This document shows, piece after piece, positions 38,263 to 47,457 of a stretch of DNA of 64,000 nucleotides. The notes under the pieces were generated by a model. The model did no database searches. It was not told the origin of the DNA and saw nothing but the letters and a program-made list of their open reading frames with translations. The position numbers were made by a program, and so were the translations under genes. This stretch comes from Acutalibacter sp. GTDB taxonomy: Bacteria > Bacillota > Clostridia > Oscillospirales > Acutalibacteraceae. The stretch is taken from NCBI GenBank assembly GCA_020025775.1, contig JAHHRN010000008.1, positions 40,469 to 104,468 on the forward strand, read 5' to 3'. Position 1 is the stretch's first letter, and the number at the start of each line of letters is the position of its first letter.

Positions 38263-39212
38263 CAGCAGTCTATATTATTTTGGGGGTTCTTTTGGGGCTC
38301 TTGCTCCTGCTTTTTTTGATTTGCGGCTTTACCTTGAATCAAATTGTTTGGCGCAAAACCTTGCATCTGCCGCATTTTATCGAAAAGGCGATTGCAGGAA
38401 ATGAAATGCCCGACAGCTACGAAGCGGATGCCCGAAAGCAGGAAGCCTATTTCGATACCTTTCCATTAGAAAAAATGGAGCTGCAAACACCGGATGGCGC
38501 AACGCTTGTGGGGCATTTATTAGAGCCGAAGGAAAAAAACGGCATTTTGATTTTTGCCTGTCACGGCTGCCGTTCTTCGGGACTCGGCGAATTTTGCTTC
38601 ATGGCACCCTCGCTTTATGAAAAGGGCTATACGGTTTTCATGCCCGACCACAGAGGCTGTGGCGAAAGCGACGGCAAATACATGGGTTTCGGCACTTTTG
38701 AATCCGAAGATTCTTTTTTGTGGCTTGATGTTTTAAAAGAACGCTTTCCCGACCTTTCCATTTATCTTTTGGGTGTTTCCATGGGCGCGGCGACGGTTTT
38801 AATGATGAGCGACAAAGCCGAGGACGAACGCATCCACGGCATCATTGCCGATTGTGCCTATACCTCGGCGTGGGCGGAATTTGCCTATCAAATGAAAACC
38901 TCCTTCCACTTACCCGAGAAGCCCTTTTTACCGATGATAGACGGGCTTTGCCGCCTGTTTTGCCATTATTCTTTTCGCGATGCCGCACCGATTGTGCATG
39001 TGCAGCAGGCGAAAAAGCCGATTTTATTCATTCACGGCGACAAGGACGACTACGTGCCGTTTTCCATGGAACAGGAGCTCTTCGACGCCTGTACTTCGGA
39101 AAAATGGATTTGTAAGGTCGAGGGCGCTGTACACGCTAGAAGCTATTACACCAATGCCCCTGCTTATGAGGGTGCAGTGGAAGCCTTTATAAAGAAGTGT
39201 GAAGCTGAATGA
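38259..39212 (+). CDS. membrane-anchored alpha/beta hydrolase
   Basis: This 317-residue protein has an N-terminal helix (about residues 3-25) and then an alpha/beta-hydrolase domain facing one side of the membrane. The nucleophile elbow is GVSMGAA (Ser), the acid is in HGDKDDYVP (Asp), and the base is in EGAVHARSY (His). The lid region is short. Members include esterases, acyl-transferring and deacetylating enzymes. A GTG start overlaps the kinase stop (GTGA), and the stop overlaps the next ATG, so it is firmly inside the operon. An esterase that removes acyl groups from the glycan substrate is plausible. Confidence 0.85.
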   Translation: MTAVYIILGVLLGLLLLLFLICGFTLNQIVWRKTLHLPHFIEKAIAGNEMPDSYEADARKQEAYFDTFPLEKMELQTPDGATLVGHLLEPKEKNGILIFACHGCRSSGLGEFCFMAPSLYEKGYTVFMPDHRGCGESDGKYMGFGTFESEDSFLWLDVLKERFPDLSIYLLGVSMGAATVLMMSDKAEDERIHGIIADCAYTSAWAEFAYQMKTSFHLPEKPFLPMIDGLCRLFCHYSFRDAAPIVHVQQAKKPILFIHGDKDDYVPFSMEQELFDACTSEKWICKVEGAVHARSYYTNAPAYEGAVEAFIKKCEAE

Positions 39213-39673
39213 AAGTGCTTTTGAAAAAGACTTTAAATTTGCATCGAAACGAGAATAAAACGAATAGAACCTTTCCGTTTTCTCTGCCCGAGGGCACCGA
39301 AAAGCTGACGGTGCATTTTGCTTATACGCCCAAAACGATGGAAGAAAACGAAGAAGCCAAGGCGCAAATTGCCGCCTGCTTAAAAAAAGACGGCGTGCCA
39401 CATAAGGCTTATTCCGAAGCGGAAATCGAAAGCTATTTGCCGATTGTAAATCTCGTGACGCTGTCTTTAGATGACCCCAAGGGCTACAGAGGCTGTGCAC
39501 ATCGGCACACGCCCGACCAGTGCCATGTGTTTACTGAAACCGAAGCACCCCTTGGCTTTTCGGCTGGGAAACTTACGGCAGGCGAATGGAAAGCCCATTT
39601 ACATATGCACGCGATTGTAACAGACGTTTGCACCGTGCAAATAGAAATTACGGCAGAGGGGGCGGCGCTATGA
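39209..39673 (+). CDS. small protein of unknown function in the PLC-GH4 operon
   Basis: I do not recognise this 154-residue soluble protein. It is predicted to be mainly beta-strand (alternating patterns LTVHFAYTP, KAHLHMHAIV, CTVQIEITAE). It has several His and Cys (RGCAHRHTPDQCHVF), which might bind a metal. It overlaps both neighbours by four bases (ATGA type). Its place directly before a PHP phosphoesterase suggests the two act together, possibly as a lost domain of the PHP protein. Confidence 0.75.
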   Translation: MKVLLKKTLNLHRNENKTNRTFPFSLPEGTEKLTVHFAYTPKTMEENEEAKAQIAACLKKDGVPHKAYSEAEIESYLPIVNLVTLSLDDPKGYRGCAHRHTPDQCHVFTETEAPLGFSAGKLTAGEWKAHLHMHAIVTDVCTVQIEITAEGAAL

Positions 39674-40641
39674 AAAAACTCCACTGGGCGCCGTGCGAAC
39701 TGCACTGCCACACCTGCCACAGCGACGGCAAATTTACCCCGAAGGAACTAGTGGAAACCGCCAAAGCGCGACATTTAGAGGGTATTGCCCTCACCGACCA
39801 TAACACCTTTTCGGGCTACAGAGAAGCCGAAAGTCTTGGTGTGCTCCCCGTTCTCGAGGGTATGGAATGGACGACGTATTACGGGCATATGCCTGTACTG
39901 GGCTGTGAACGCTTCGTAGATTGGCGCGACGCAACGCCCGACAATATCGACGAAAAAATGCGCGAGGTCAAAGCGAGCGGCGGCCTTGTCGGCATGGCAC
40001 ATCCCTTTCAGCTAGGCTCGCCTATTTGCACGGGCGGTCACTGGGATTTTCATGTGCAGGATTTTAGTCTTGTCGATTATCTCGAAATCTTCTCCGAGGG
40101 GAATCCCTTTTTAAACGATGCCAACCGGCAGGCGATTGCCCTTTGGCACAGTCTTTTAGATAGAGGCTTTCACATTGCCCCGACCTTCGGGCGCGATTGG
40201 CACAATGCCGAACACGACTTTTACCCCTCGGCTTGCACCTATTTGGGTGTGGAGGGGGAAGTTACGAAGGATACCATGAAAGCGGCAATCCGAAACGGCA
40301 GAACCGCTGTGAGTGTCGGCCCTCTTTTCTCTCTTACTACAGAAAACGGCAAAACCTGCGGCGATAGAGTCAAAAGCGGCAAAACGAAATTGCAGTTTAC
40401 GGTGTCTTTAGAGCGGCTTTTAAAATTCCCTGAGGGAAACGAAATTGAGCCGCGGGAAATTCACCTTCTCACCAACGGTGAAGCAAAAATCTTAACCTGC
40501 TTTTTGCAGGGCGAAAGCACCTGTGCCGAGGTCTTTTTGGAGCCGGGGCACTGGTACAGCGCGGAGCTTTGGGGCAAACGTGGGGGCGAGGCAAACACCT
40601 TGCTTTCTGTGCTTGCACCTATCTATACAGAAAAGCTTTAA
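39670..40641 (+). CDS. PHP-domain phosphoesterase
   Basis: This 323-residue protein has the PHP (polymerase and histidinol phosphatase) metal site: ELHCHTCHSDGKFTP (about residues 10-24), LTDHNTFSG (about 42-50), GMAHPFQ and the late GRDWHNAEHD. The N-terminal part is the catalytic TIM-like barrel; the C-terminal about 100 residues are beta-rich. PHP enzymes remove phosphate from sugars, nucleotides or cyclic phosphodiesters. With the PI-PLC-like enzyme and two calcineurin-type enzymes it makes this locus rich in phosphoesterases. The ATG at 39670 overlaps the previous stop; a longer frame does not have a ribosome site. Confidence 0.88.
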   Translation: MKKLHWAPCELHCHTCHSDGKFTPKELVETAKARHLEGIALTDHNTFSGYREAESLGVLPVLEGMEWTTYYGHMPVLGCERFVDWRDATPDNIDEKMREVKASGGLVGMAHPFQLGSPICTGGHWDFHVQDFSLVDYLEIFSEGNPFLNDANRQAIALWHSLLDRGFHIAPTFGRDWHNAEHDFYPSACTYLGVEGEVTKDTMKAAIRNGRTAVSVGPLFSLTTENGKTCGDRVKSGKTKLQFTVSLERLLKFPEGNEIEPREIHLLTNGEAKILTCFLQGESTCAEVFLEPGHWYSAELWGKRGGEANTLLSVLAPIYTEKL

Positions 40642-40656
40642 AAGGAGAGATGAAAC

Positions 40657-42123
40657 ATGCAAACAGACAAACAACCACGCGAGCGAACCTATGTCGGTGT
40701 TAAAGAAACCATGCTGTACGGTGTCGCAAACGGCGGTCAGGTCATCGGTTACAATTTGGTACGAACCTACCTTACCTTTTTCTTGATGACCGTGTTCGGC
40801 ATCCCTTCAAAGGCAGTTACGATTATGATTTTTGTTTTGGGTATTTGGGATGCACTCAATGACCCGATGATGGGCGTTGTGGTCGATAAGACAAGAACAC
40901 GCTTCGGCAAGCTTCGCCCCTATCTTTTATTTGTGCCCATTCCGCTGGGCATTGCGACCGTGCTTCTCTTCGGCGGCGCGCAGTTTCTTTCGGGCGTAGA
41001 ATCCACAACTGCAAAAATCGTTTATATGTGGGTGGTCTATTTTATTTGGGAATTTTTCTATACCATCGGCGATATTCCGTTTTGGGGTATGTCGGCGGCG
41101 ATTTCCCCGTCTCTCAATGACCGTTCCCGTGTCATTACCTCGGCAAGATTCATTTCCGGTGCAATCGGTGGTATTACCAATATGCTCATTCCGGTGTTTA
41201 TTGACTTGAGTACCGCCGGTAAAATCAGCTGGAAACTGCCTGCGGTCTTTCTCTTCATGGGACTTCTTGCCGGTACACTCGGTATGGTGCTCTTTTCCTT
41301 TGCCGGTATTTTCACCAAAGAACGCGTCGTGCAGAATTCCGACGAGCCGAAGCTTTCCGACTGCTTCCGCTATCTCTTTAAAAATAAGCCCTTGCTCCTT
41401 TTAGTGCTTTCGAGCGTGCTTGGCACCGTGGAGGGCATCGGCGACATCTTTGCACAGTATTACTATAAGCTTTCTTTAGGCTTTGCCAGCCTTTCCATTG
41501 TTGCCGCGATTCCCGGTGTGATTATGGGCTTCTTTGCCTATCTTTTGATTCCGTGGTTTGAAAAGCGTTGGAGCTCCAAGCAGATTGTCGTGCGCATTAC
41601 GATTTTTAAAGCGATTTTAACTACTGTTATCTTCCTCTTGGGCTTTAAATTCTATCAAAATCCCAAGGTCATTGTGCCGCTGCTTTCCTTGCAGGGCTTC
41701 TTTACCAGTGCCCTTTGCAGCATTAAAATGGTGATTCCCACCAAGATGGTTGGCGACACGGTCGATTATATGGAAGCGACCACAGGCGAGCGCGGCGAAG
41801 GCATGGCGTTTAGCCTTTTGACCTTCATCAGTAAGCTGACCGGTTCTTTTTCCACCGGTATTGCGGCGGCGATTTTCCCGCTCATCGGTCTTGAACAGGT
41901 CAATGCCGAAATGCAGCTGGTAGAAAGCGGCGTCAATACAAGGCTCTGGCTTTGGGCGCTTGTCACCATGATTCCCGCCGTGCTCAATTTGATTTCGCTG
42001 ATTCCCTTTATTTTCTATGATTTAGAGGGCGAAAAACTCGAAAAAATCCACCGTATCGTGCAGAATGACCGTTTGGCGCTTTCGAAAGAAATGTCCCAAC
42101 AGCACGGGAAGGAGGCAGAATGA
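40657..42123 (+). CDS. GPH-family glycoside/pentoside/hexuronide:cation symporter
   Basis: This 488-residue secondary transporter has 12 hydrophobic helices. The signature of the GPH (MelB/GusB) branch of the major facilitator superfamily is visible: the loop DALNDPMMGVVVDKTRTRFGK contains the conserved DPMxG and the RxGxxRP element (RFGKLRPYL). The family brings in oligosaccharides or glycosides with Na+ or H+. It is the only transporter in the operon, so it is the likely entry route for the substrate of the leaderless GH4, PLC-like and PHP enzymes. The AGGAGAG site lies 8 bases upstream. Confidence 0.9.
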   Translation: MQTDKQPRERTYVGVKETMLYGVANGGQVIGYNLVRTYLTFFLMTVFGIPSKAVTIMIFVLGIWDALNDPMMGVVVDKTRTRFGKLRPYLLFVPIPLGIATVLLFGGAQFLSGVESTTAKIVYMWVVYFIWEFFYTIGDIPFWGMSAAISPSLNDRSRVITSARFISGAIGGITNMLIPVFIDLSTAGKISWKLPAVFLFMGLLAGTLGMVLFSFAGIFTKERVVQNSDEPKLSDCFRYLFKNKPLLLLVLSSVLGTVEGIGDIFAQYYYKLSLGFASLSIVAAIPGVIMGFFAYLLIPWFEKRWSSKQIVVRITIFKAILTTVIFLLGFKFYQNPKVIVPLLSLQGFFTSALCSIKMVIPTKMVGDTVDYMEATTGERGEGMAFSLLTFISKLTGSFSTGIAAAIFPLIGLEQVNAEMQLVESGVNTRLWLWALVTMIPAVLNLISLIPFIFYDLEGEKLEKIHRIVQNDRLALSKEMSQQHGKEAE

Positions 42124-42338
42124 TGCTCGACAATACATGCCCGAAATGCGGCGCAAAGCTCAGCATTTTCAATTTGAAACCCGAATGCCCGAAATGCGGT
42201 TGCAATTTAATGTATTATAATATGGAAGCACGTCTCGAGGCGGATGCCGATAAAGCAGAAGCCGAGTGGGCGAAAATAGAGAAAATCATTCCCAAATGCT
42301 TTAAAAAGAAGGAGGAGAGTTCTGATGAAACAAAATAA
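42120..42338 (+). CDS. small zinc-ribbon protein
   Basis: This 72-residue protein has two CPxCG knuckles (CPKCGAKLS and CPKCGCNL) about 15 residues apart, which together form a four-Cys zinc ribbon. The rest is a charged helix. It might bind nucleic acid or another protein; its role in a sugar operon is unclear. Two ATGs (42120 and 42123) both overlap the transporter stop. The second has better spacing (7 bases) from GGAGG. Confidence 0.76.
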   Translation: MMLDNTCPKCGAKLSIFNLKPECPKCGCNLMYYNMEARLEADADKAEAEWAKIEKIIPKCFKKKEESSDETK

Positions 42339-43593
42339 AACCTTAAAACGTTGGCTGGCGATTCTGTGTGTACTGGTTTTGTGCATTAGTGTGCCGCTCG
42401 GCGCTTTGGCAAAGGAGGAAAAACAGCAAATGAAAGCACCCAAACAGTTACAGTTTAATGAGGACGGCAAGTTTAAAATCTTAGTGCTTGCCGATTTGCA
42501 GGATACGAACCTCCCACGCCCCGAAACAATAGAGCTTGCGGAAACCGCAATCCAAAAAACACAGCCCGATTTTATTGCACTTTTGGGCGATAACATTGCC
42601 GGTTGGTGGAAAGGGGTCACCCCCGAGGAAACCAAACAGGCGATTGATGCGTTCTGCAAGGTGATTGATGATACCGGTATCCCCTTTGCGTTCGTTTACG
42701 GCAACCATGACCACGAGGGTCTTTGCGACGAAGAAAACGGCATGAATGAGGAAGAAGCCAAGGAACTCATGCTCTCCTGGTATCAAAATTATAAAACCTG
42801 CATGGCAGTCGAGGGCGAGGAAATGACAGGCGTCGGCAACTACAATCTGCCGATTCTCTCTTCCGACGGCTCCAAGACCGCCTTTAACCTTTGGTTTATG
42901 GACTCCAACCCCTATACCCCCGAGGAAGAGGGCGGCGGTTACGGCTATGTGCATGAAGACCAAACCGCATGGTACAAGAAAACTTCCGATGCCTTGAAGG
43001 CAGAAAACGGCGGCGAGCCCGTGCCCTCCATTGTGTTCCAGCACATCATCGTGCCCGAAGCCTATGATATGTTCAATAAGGTTTCCATGACGACCAAGGG
43101 CGCGGTGCGCGGACATCGTTCCTTTAGCGATAACTACTATGTACCGAATCCCGAATATGTTTACGAGGGCCTTTTGAATGAAGGACCCTGCCCGCCCGAT
43201 ACCAACCACGGGCAGTTCCAAAGCTGGATTGACCAGGGCGACGTCGTTGCCGGCGTGTTCGGTCATGACCACTCCAACAGCTTTGCCGGTCTTTATAAGG
43301 GCATTCATTTGGTTGCCGCGCCCGGTGTAACCTATTACAGCTACGGCAACAACCACGGCGTGCGTACCATTACGATTGATGAAAACAATCCGACCGAGTT
43401 TAAATCCGAAATCTTAACCTACGAAGCGGTCACCGGTCACGAAGTGAAAAATATCTATGTCCGCAACCACGGCTACTATGAATTTAAGCACAATTTCATT
43501 CCGGCGCTCTGCGGCGCAATTGGCGGTGTAGTCGTCCTCGCTGTGGGTATTCCGCTTATCGTAAAGAACGTGAAAAAACGCAAGCAGAAATAA
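42325..43593 (+). CDS. membrane-anchored calcineurin-like phosphoesterase
   Basis: This 422-residue exported enzyme has a signal peptide ending near LGALAKEE, then a metallophosphoesterase domain with all metal-site blocks: VLADLQDTN, LLGDNIAGW, VYGNHDHEG, FQHIIVPEA and VFGHDHSNS. A C-terminal helix (about residues 390-412) is followed by KNVKKRKQK, so it is anchored with its active site outside. Some relatives are purple-acid-like phosphatases. It has the same build as the LamG phosphoesterase across the divergent promoter. It overlaps the zinc-ribbon gene and closes the operon; a 17-bp terminator follows. Confidence 0.9.
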   Translation: MKQNKTLKRWLAILCVLVLCISVPLGALAKEEKQQMKAPKQLQFNEDGKFKILVLADLQDTNLPRPETIELAETAIQKTQPDFIALLGDNIAGWWKGVTPEETKQAIDAFCKVIDDTGIPFAFVYGNHDHEGLCDEENGMNEEEAKELMLSWYQNYKTCMAVEGEEMTGVGNYNLPILSSDGSKTAFNLWFMDSNPYTPEEEGGGYGYVHEDQTAWYKKTSDALKAENGGEPVPSIVFQHIIVPEAYDMFNKVSMTTKGAVRGHRSFSDNYYVPNPEYVYEGLLNEGPCPPDTNHGQFQSWIDQGDVVAGVFGHDHSNSFAGLYKGIHLVAAPGVTYYSYGNNHGVRTITIDENNPTEFKSEILTYEAVTGHEVKNIYVRNHGYYEFKHNFIPALCGAIGGVVVLAVGIPLIVKNVKKRKQK

Positions 43594-43607
43594 TTTTTCT
43601 ATAGAAG

Positions 43608-43654
43608 CTTAAAAGAAGGGTGGATTTAGAGCCAAAAAATCCACCCTTCTTTTC
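43608..43654 (+). terminator. terminator of the PLC-GH4 operon
   Basis: Perfect 17-bp arms (43611-43627 with 43637-43653) enclose a 9-base loop, and the 3' arm ends in TTTT. Confidence 0.9.
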
Positions 43655-43692
43655 TGTCCTTTTGGCAACTCTGCTTTTTTCCCTGTTACTAC

Positions 43693-43721
43693 TTTACTTA
43701 TCTTTAGAATTTTGGTATCAT
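43693..43721 (+). promoter_or_regulatory. promoter of argS
   Basis: -35 TTTACT (43693-43698) and -10 TATCAT (43716-43721) are 17 bases apart, and TGG precedes the -10 (extended). The leader of about 40 bases is too short for a T-box. Confidence 0.6.
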
Positions 43722-43766
43722 ATAGGAGTTAAAAGTAACGCCGTAAGGCGAAAAAAGGAGCTTCTC

Positions 43767-45524
43767 ATGGAAAAGCTATTAGATAAATTAACAGGGCTCG
43801 TTTCCGACGCTTTCGAGAAAGCCGGTTACGACAGAACCCTTGGCAGAGTTACGGTTTCCGACCGTCCCGACCTCTGCGAATTTCAGTGCAACGGCGCTAT
43901 GCCCGCGGCAAAGACGGCACACAAAGCCCCGTTTATGATTGCGGATGACGTGGTCGCTGTTCTCAAAGAAAGCGACGTTTTTGAATCCGTGGAATCCGTA
44001 AAACCCGGCTTCATCAACATGAAGGTCAATAAGGAATATTTGGCAGAGCATATCGACGAAATGCGCCAAACCGAAAAGCTCGGTGTGACCGGTACCCATA
44101 AAGCCTTGAGCGTAGTTATGGACTACGGCGGCCCGAACGTCGCAAAGCCCTTGCACATCGGCCATTTGCGCTCTGCGATTATCGGCGAGAGCATCAAGCG
44201 CATTTATCGCTACTTCGGCGATAAGGTTGTCGGCGATATTCACCTCGGCGACTGGGGACTTCAAATGGGTCTCATCATCGCAGAATTGCAGGAAAGAAAG
44301 CCGGATTTGCCGTATTTCGATGACAATTTCACCGGCGAATATCCGAAAGAGGCGCCGTTTACGATTTCCGAACTCGAAGAAATCTATCCGACCGCCAGCG
44401 CAAAGTCCAAGGAAGATGAAGTGTTCGCCAAAAAAGCGCACGATGCCACCTATCATTTACAGCAGCACAAGCGTGGCTATGCGGCACTTTGGGACCACAT
44501 CATGCACGTGTCCGTGACCGACCTCAAGCGCAACTATGAAAACTTAAACGTAAGCTTCGACATTTGGATGGGCGAAAGCGATGCAGAGCCTTACATTCCG
44601 CCGATGCTCGAAAAATTAGAAAAACAGGGCGCACTCATTGAAAGCGACGGCGCAAAGGTTATTCCCGTGCAGGAAGAAACCGACAAGAAAGAAATTCCGC
44701 CCTGCATCCTTGTTAAATCCGACGGCGCAACGCTCTATGCGACCACCGACCTTGCCACCATTGTGCAGAGAATGGAAGATTTCCACCCGGACAAGCTCCT
44801 CTATCTCACCGATAAGAGACAGAGCCTCCACTTTGAGCAGGTCTTCAGAGCCGCCAGAAAAACAGGCATCGTAAAGCCGGAAACCCAGCTTCAGCACATC
44901 GGCTTCGGCACGATGAACGGCAAAGACGGCAAGCCCTTCAAAACTAGAAGCGGCGGCGTTATGAGACTCGAAACCCTCATTGCCGACATCACCCGTTATG
45001 TTTCCGAAAAGATTGCCGAGAATGACACCCTCAGTGCCGAGGAAGCGGAAAAGACCGCAAAGCAGATTGCGATTGCCGCTCTCAAATACGGTGACCTTTC
45101 CAACCTTGCCACCAAGGATTATATCTTCGACTTAGAGCGCTTTGCCGCCTTCGAGGGCGACACAGGCCCCTATCTTCTTTACACCATTGTGCGTGTTAAA
45201 TCTATTTTGGCAAGATACGGCAAAGCGTATCAGGATTATAAGATTGCTGTGGCAGATAACGACAGCGCCAAGGCGTTACAGCTGGCGATTTCCAAAATGC
45301 CCGAACAGCTTTCCAATGCCTACAGAGATTCTGCACCGAACATCATTTGTGCTTATGCTTATGAGCTTGCCGGTGCCGTGAACAAGTTCTATCACGAAAC
45401 CAGAATCCTTTCCGAAGAGAACGAAGAAAAACAACAAGGCTACATTGCCCTCATCGCCCTCGCCAAGAGAGCTTTGGAGGAATGCATCGACCTTTTGGGC
45501 TTCTCCGCTCCCGAAAGAATGTAA
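43767..45524 (+). CDS. argS: arginyl-tRNA synthetase
   Basis: ArgS charges tRNA(Arg). The 585-residue protein has the N-terminal tRNA-binding (Add1) domain, the class I HIGH motif in PNVAKPLHIGHLRS, the catalytic core block HLGDWGLQMGLIIAEL, and a C-terminal DALR anticodon-binding domain containing YTIVRVKSIL. As in most ArgS proteins the KMSK motif is degenerate (KTRSGG region). The ATG at 43767 lies 7-8 bases after AAAGGAG; a longer frame to 43620 runs through the promoter and the previous terminator. Confidence 0.97.
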   Translation: MEKLLDKLTGLVSDAFEKAGYDRTLGRVTVSDRPDLCEFQCNGAMPAAKTAHKAPFMIADDVVAVLKESDVFESVESVKPGFINMKVNKEYLAEHIDEMRQTEKLGVTGTHKALSVVMDYGGPNVAKPLHIGHLRSAIIGESIKRIYRYFGDKVVGDIHLGDWGLQMGLIIAELQERKPDLPYFDDNFTGEYPKEAPFTISELEEIYPTASAKSKEDEVFAKKAHDATYHLQQHKRGYAALWDHIMHVSVTDLKRNYENLNVSFDIWMGESDAEPYIPPMLEKLEKQGALIESDGAKVIPVQEETDKKEIPPCILVKSDGATLYATTDLATIVQRMEDFHPDKLLYLTDKRQSLHFEQVFRAARKTGIVKPETQLQHIGFGTMNGKDGKPFKTRSGGVMRLETLIADITRYVSEKIAENDTLSAEEAEKTAKQIAIAALKYGDLSNLATKDYIFDLERFAAFEGDTGPYLLYTIVRVKSILARYGKAYQDYKIAVADNDSAKALQLAISKMPEQLSNAYRDSAPNIICAYAYELAGAVNKFYHETRILSEENEEKQQGYIALIALAKRALEECIDLLGFSAPERM

Positions 45525-45535
45525 TTTTAAAACAA

Positions 45536-45576
45536 CAAACCGCCTCGAAGCAACAATGCTTCGGGGCGGTTTTTCT
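45536..45576. terminator. bidirectional terminator between argS and the DMT transporter
   Basis: A 15-bp stem with one T-G pair (45538-45552 with 45557-45571) is followed by five T residues on the plus strand and has an A-rich 5' side. Confidence 0.88.
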
Positions 45577-45591
45577 GTTTCTATTAATTTT

Positions 45592-46458
45592 TTATTTTTC
45601 CTTGCGGTTCATAAGGAACATGAGCACTGCCATGAAAAGAATAATGCCGTAGCCTAAAAAGCTCCAGCCGTCGGGAATCTGCCCAAAGAGGAAGAAACCG
45701 AGCGCTGAGGAAAAGAGAATCTGCGAATAATCGTAAACGGAAATATCCCGCGCCGGCGCGTAGATGTAAGCGCCCGTAATCGAAAACTGACCGCCGCTCG
45801 CGGCAAGTCCGGCGAGCAGAAGAAAGAGAAGCTGCTTGCCCGTCATCGGGACAAAGTGGAACAGCAGATAGGGGAGCACCGAAAGGCAGGAAAATGCCGA
45901 AAAGAAAAAGACGATGAACGGCCCCTTTATGCCCATTGTGCCGAGCTTTCGCACGCAGGTGTAAGCAAGTCCCGCGGCAAAACCGCCAAATAATCCGAGA
46001 AAGGCGGGGAGCATATCTTTGCCCGCAAACGAGGGCTTAATGACGAATAAAGCACCCACAAAAGCACCGAGCACCAAAAGGATTTTTTTGAACGGCACCT
46101 TTTCTTTTAACAGGAAGAAGCTGCAAAGAATCGCGAAAAAGGGCGACATCTTATTTAAAATCGAGGCGTCCGCCAAAAGCAGGTGGTCAACGGCATAGAA
46201 GTTGCAAAGAATACCGACCGTGCCGAAAAATGAGCGCAGGAACAAAAAGCTCCAGGCAGATTTATCGAGCTTTTTCGGCTTTTCACCTCGCAAAAGCAAA
46301 ATGGCGGCGAACAGGGCAGCAACTAAATTGCGGAAAAAGCTTTTTTGAATCGAGGGCAAATCCCCCGAAAGACGTACAAAGGCACTCATCAGAGCGAAGC
46401 AAAACGCCGAGCAAATCATTAAAAGAATGCCTTTATTTTTCTTGGATACCGTGGACAT
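45592..46458 (-). CDS. EamA/DMT-family transporter
   Basis: This 288-residue protein has ten hydrophobic helices in two five-helix EamA repeats, typical of the drug/metabolite transporter superfamily. The first repeat has ICSAFCFALMSAFVRLS and the characteristic FRNLVAALFA after helix two; the end of the second is LFFGQIPDGWSFLGYGIIL-like. Such proteins export or import small metabolites such as amino acids or nucleosides; the substrate is unknown. It stands alone on the minus strand. Confidence 0.9.
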   Translation of the reverse strand: MSTVSKKNKGILLMICSAFCFALMSAFVRLSGDLPSIQKSFFRNLVAALFAAILLLRGEKPKKLDKSAWSFLFLRSFFGTVGILCNFYAVDHLLLADASILNKMSPFFAILCSFFLLKEKVPFKKILLVLGAFVGALFVIKPSFAGKDMLPAFLGLFGGFAAGLAYTCVRKLGTMGIKGPFIVFFFSAFSCLSVLPYLLFHFVPMTGKQLLFLLLAGLAASGGQFSITGAYIYAPARDISVYDYSQILFSSALGFFLFGQIPDGWSFLGYGIILFMAVLMFLMNRKEK

Positions 46459-46521
46459 GGGAACGCTCCGTTTCTAAAATTACTGTGCAACAGTATACCG
46501 CAAAACGGAAAAATGTGCAAG

Positions 46522-47355
46522 CTAGGCGTGCTGTAAGCGCAAAAAGACCACGGGCTTTTGCGGCAGACGCAAGAGCTTTTGCGATTTTAAAATACGGCGC
46601 GAAAGCACGGTCTGTGTTTCAAAATAATAGCTGAAAGCATAGGGCGCAGGAAGCAAAAGGAGTGAGAGCAAAAACCACGGCAGAAACGAAAGTTTTTGAC
46701 GAAGCAGAGAAAAGGCAAGCCCCTCTGTGCTTCTGCGGCTAAGGGCTAAAAGCTCGAGTAAAGGGCGCTTCGAATTTTCACAAAGCAAAACGGATAAGAG
46801 ACTGTATTTTTGCAAAGCGGCAAGGCAGAAATAAAGGCTCAATAGGAAAAATATCACTAAAAAGCCGAGGTAAAGCCAAAACGAAAGCTTGGAAAAACCG
46901 CTTGCTGTTAAAGTCTTGTAAAATAGAAATCCGCAAAGTGTCACGGGTAGAAGGAATAAAACCAAATGCAAAAGGCTCATCACACGCACATAGAAAAAGA
47001 GATAGGAGATTTTAAAAATCTCGCGCATGGAAAGCCGCCGAAAAAAGGCGGAGAGCGGTGCTTTATGTTTGGCATTTTCCGAAAACCACCGTGTGCGAAG
47101 AAACGGAAACAGAGAAAGAAACCAAAGGGAGCAAAGGGCGCCTAAAAGGAATAAAACAAAAATGCCTATAGCAAGGTAGGGGGAGGTGTTTTCGGGCAGA
47201 AGCGAGCGGAATTTTACCGCCATAAAGATGCAAAAAAGCCCCGAAAGCAGAAAGAACACTTCCCCGAAAAAGCAGAAAAGCAAAATAAAATAGGCACGGG
47301 CTTTCGAAAAAAGCAGTGCGTTTTGTGCTTCGATTTTTGCAGTTTTAAAGTTCAT
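46522..47355 (-). CDS. multi-pass membrane protein of unknown function
   Basis: This 277-residue protein is very hydrophobic (Phe- and Leu-rich), with about six helices and a basic C-terminus (SRRILKSQKLLRLPQK). I do not recognise it. The ATG at 47355 with AGGGTGA 7 bases before it is preferred to one 11 codons upstream. It sits between the DMT transporter gene and the divergent GH38 gene, 63 bases from the former, and could be cotranscribed with it. Confidence 0.7.
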   Translation of the reverse strand: MNFKTAKIEAQNALLFSKARAYFILLFCFFGEVFFLLSGLFCIFMAVKFRSLLPENTSPYLAIGIFVLFLLGALCSLWFLSLFPFLRTRWFSENAKHKAPLSAFFRRLSMREIFKISYLFFYVRVMSLLHLVLFLLPVTLCGFLFYKTLTASGFSKLSFWLYLGFLVIFFLLSLYFCLAALQKYSLLSVLLCENSKRPLLELLALSRRSTEGLAFSLLRQKLSFLPWFLLSLLLLPAPYAFSYYFETQTVLSRRILKSQKLLRLPQKPVVFLRLQHA

Positions 47356-47457
47356 AATTATCACCCTAGTTAGTATGGACGAAATCACCTAAAACTTGCA
47401 AAAATTTCTAACAAAAAGACGTTATATAGGATTGTATTTGAAATTTCCAAAAAAGCC

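Noticed and set aside
42481..43356. 291-codon minus-strand frame opposite the metallophosphoesterase
   Set aside because: The plus-strand gene has a signal peptide, all metal motifs and a membrane anchor; the antisense frame has none.
43599..43766. T-box leader of argS
   Set aside because: Only about 40 bases separate the likely promoter from the start codon, and the only hairpin belongs to the previous operon's terminator.
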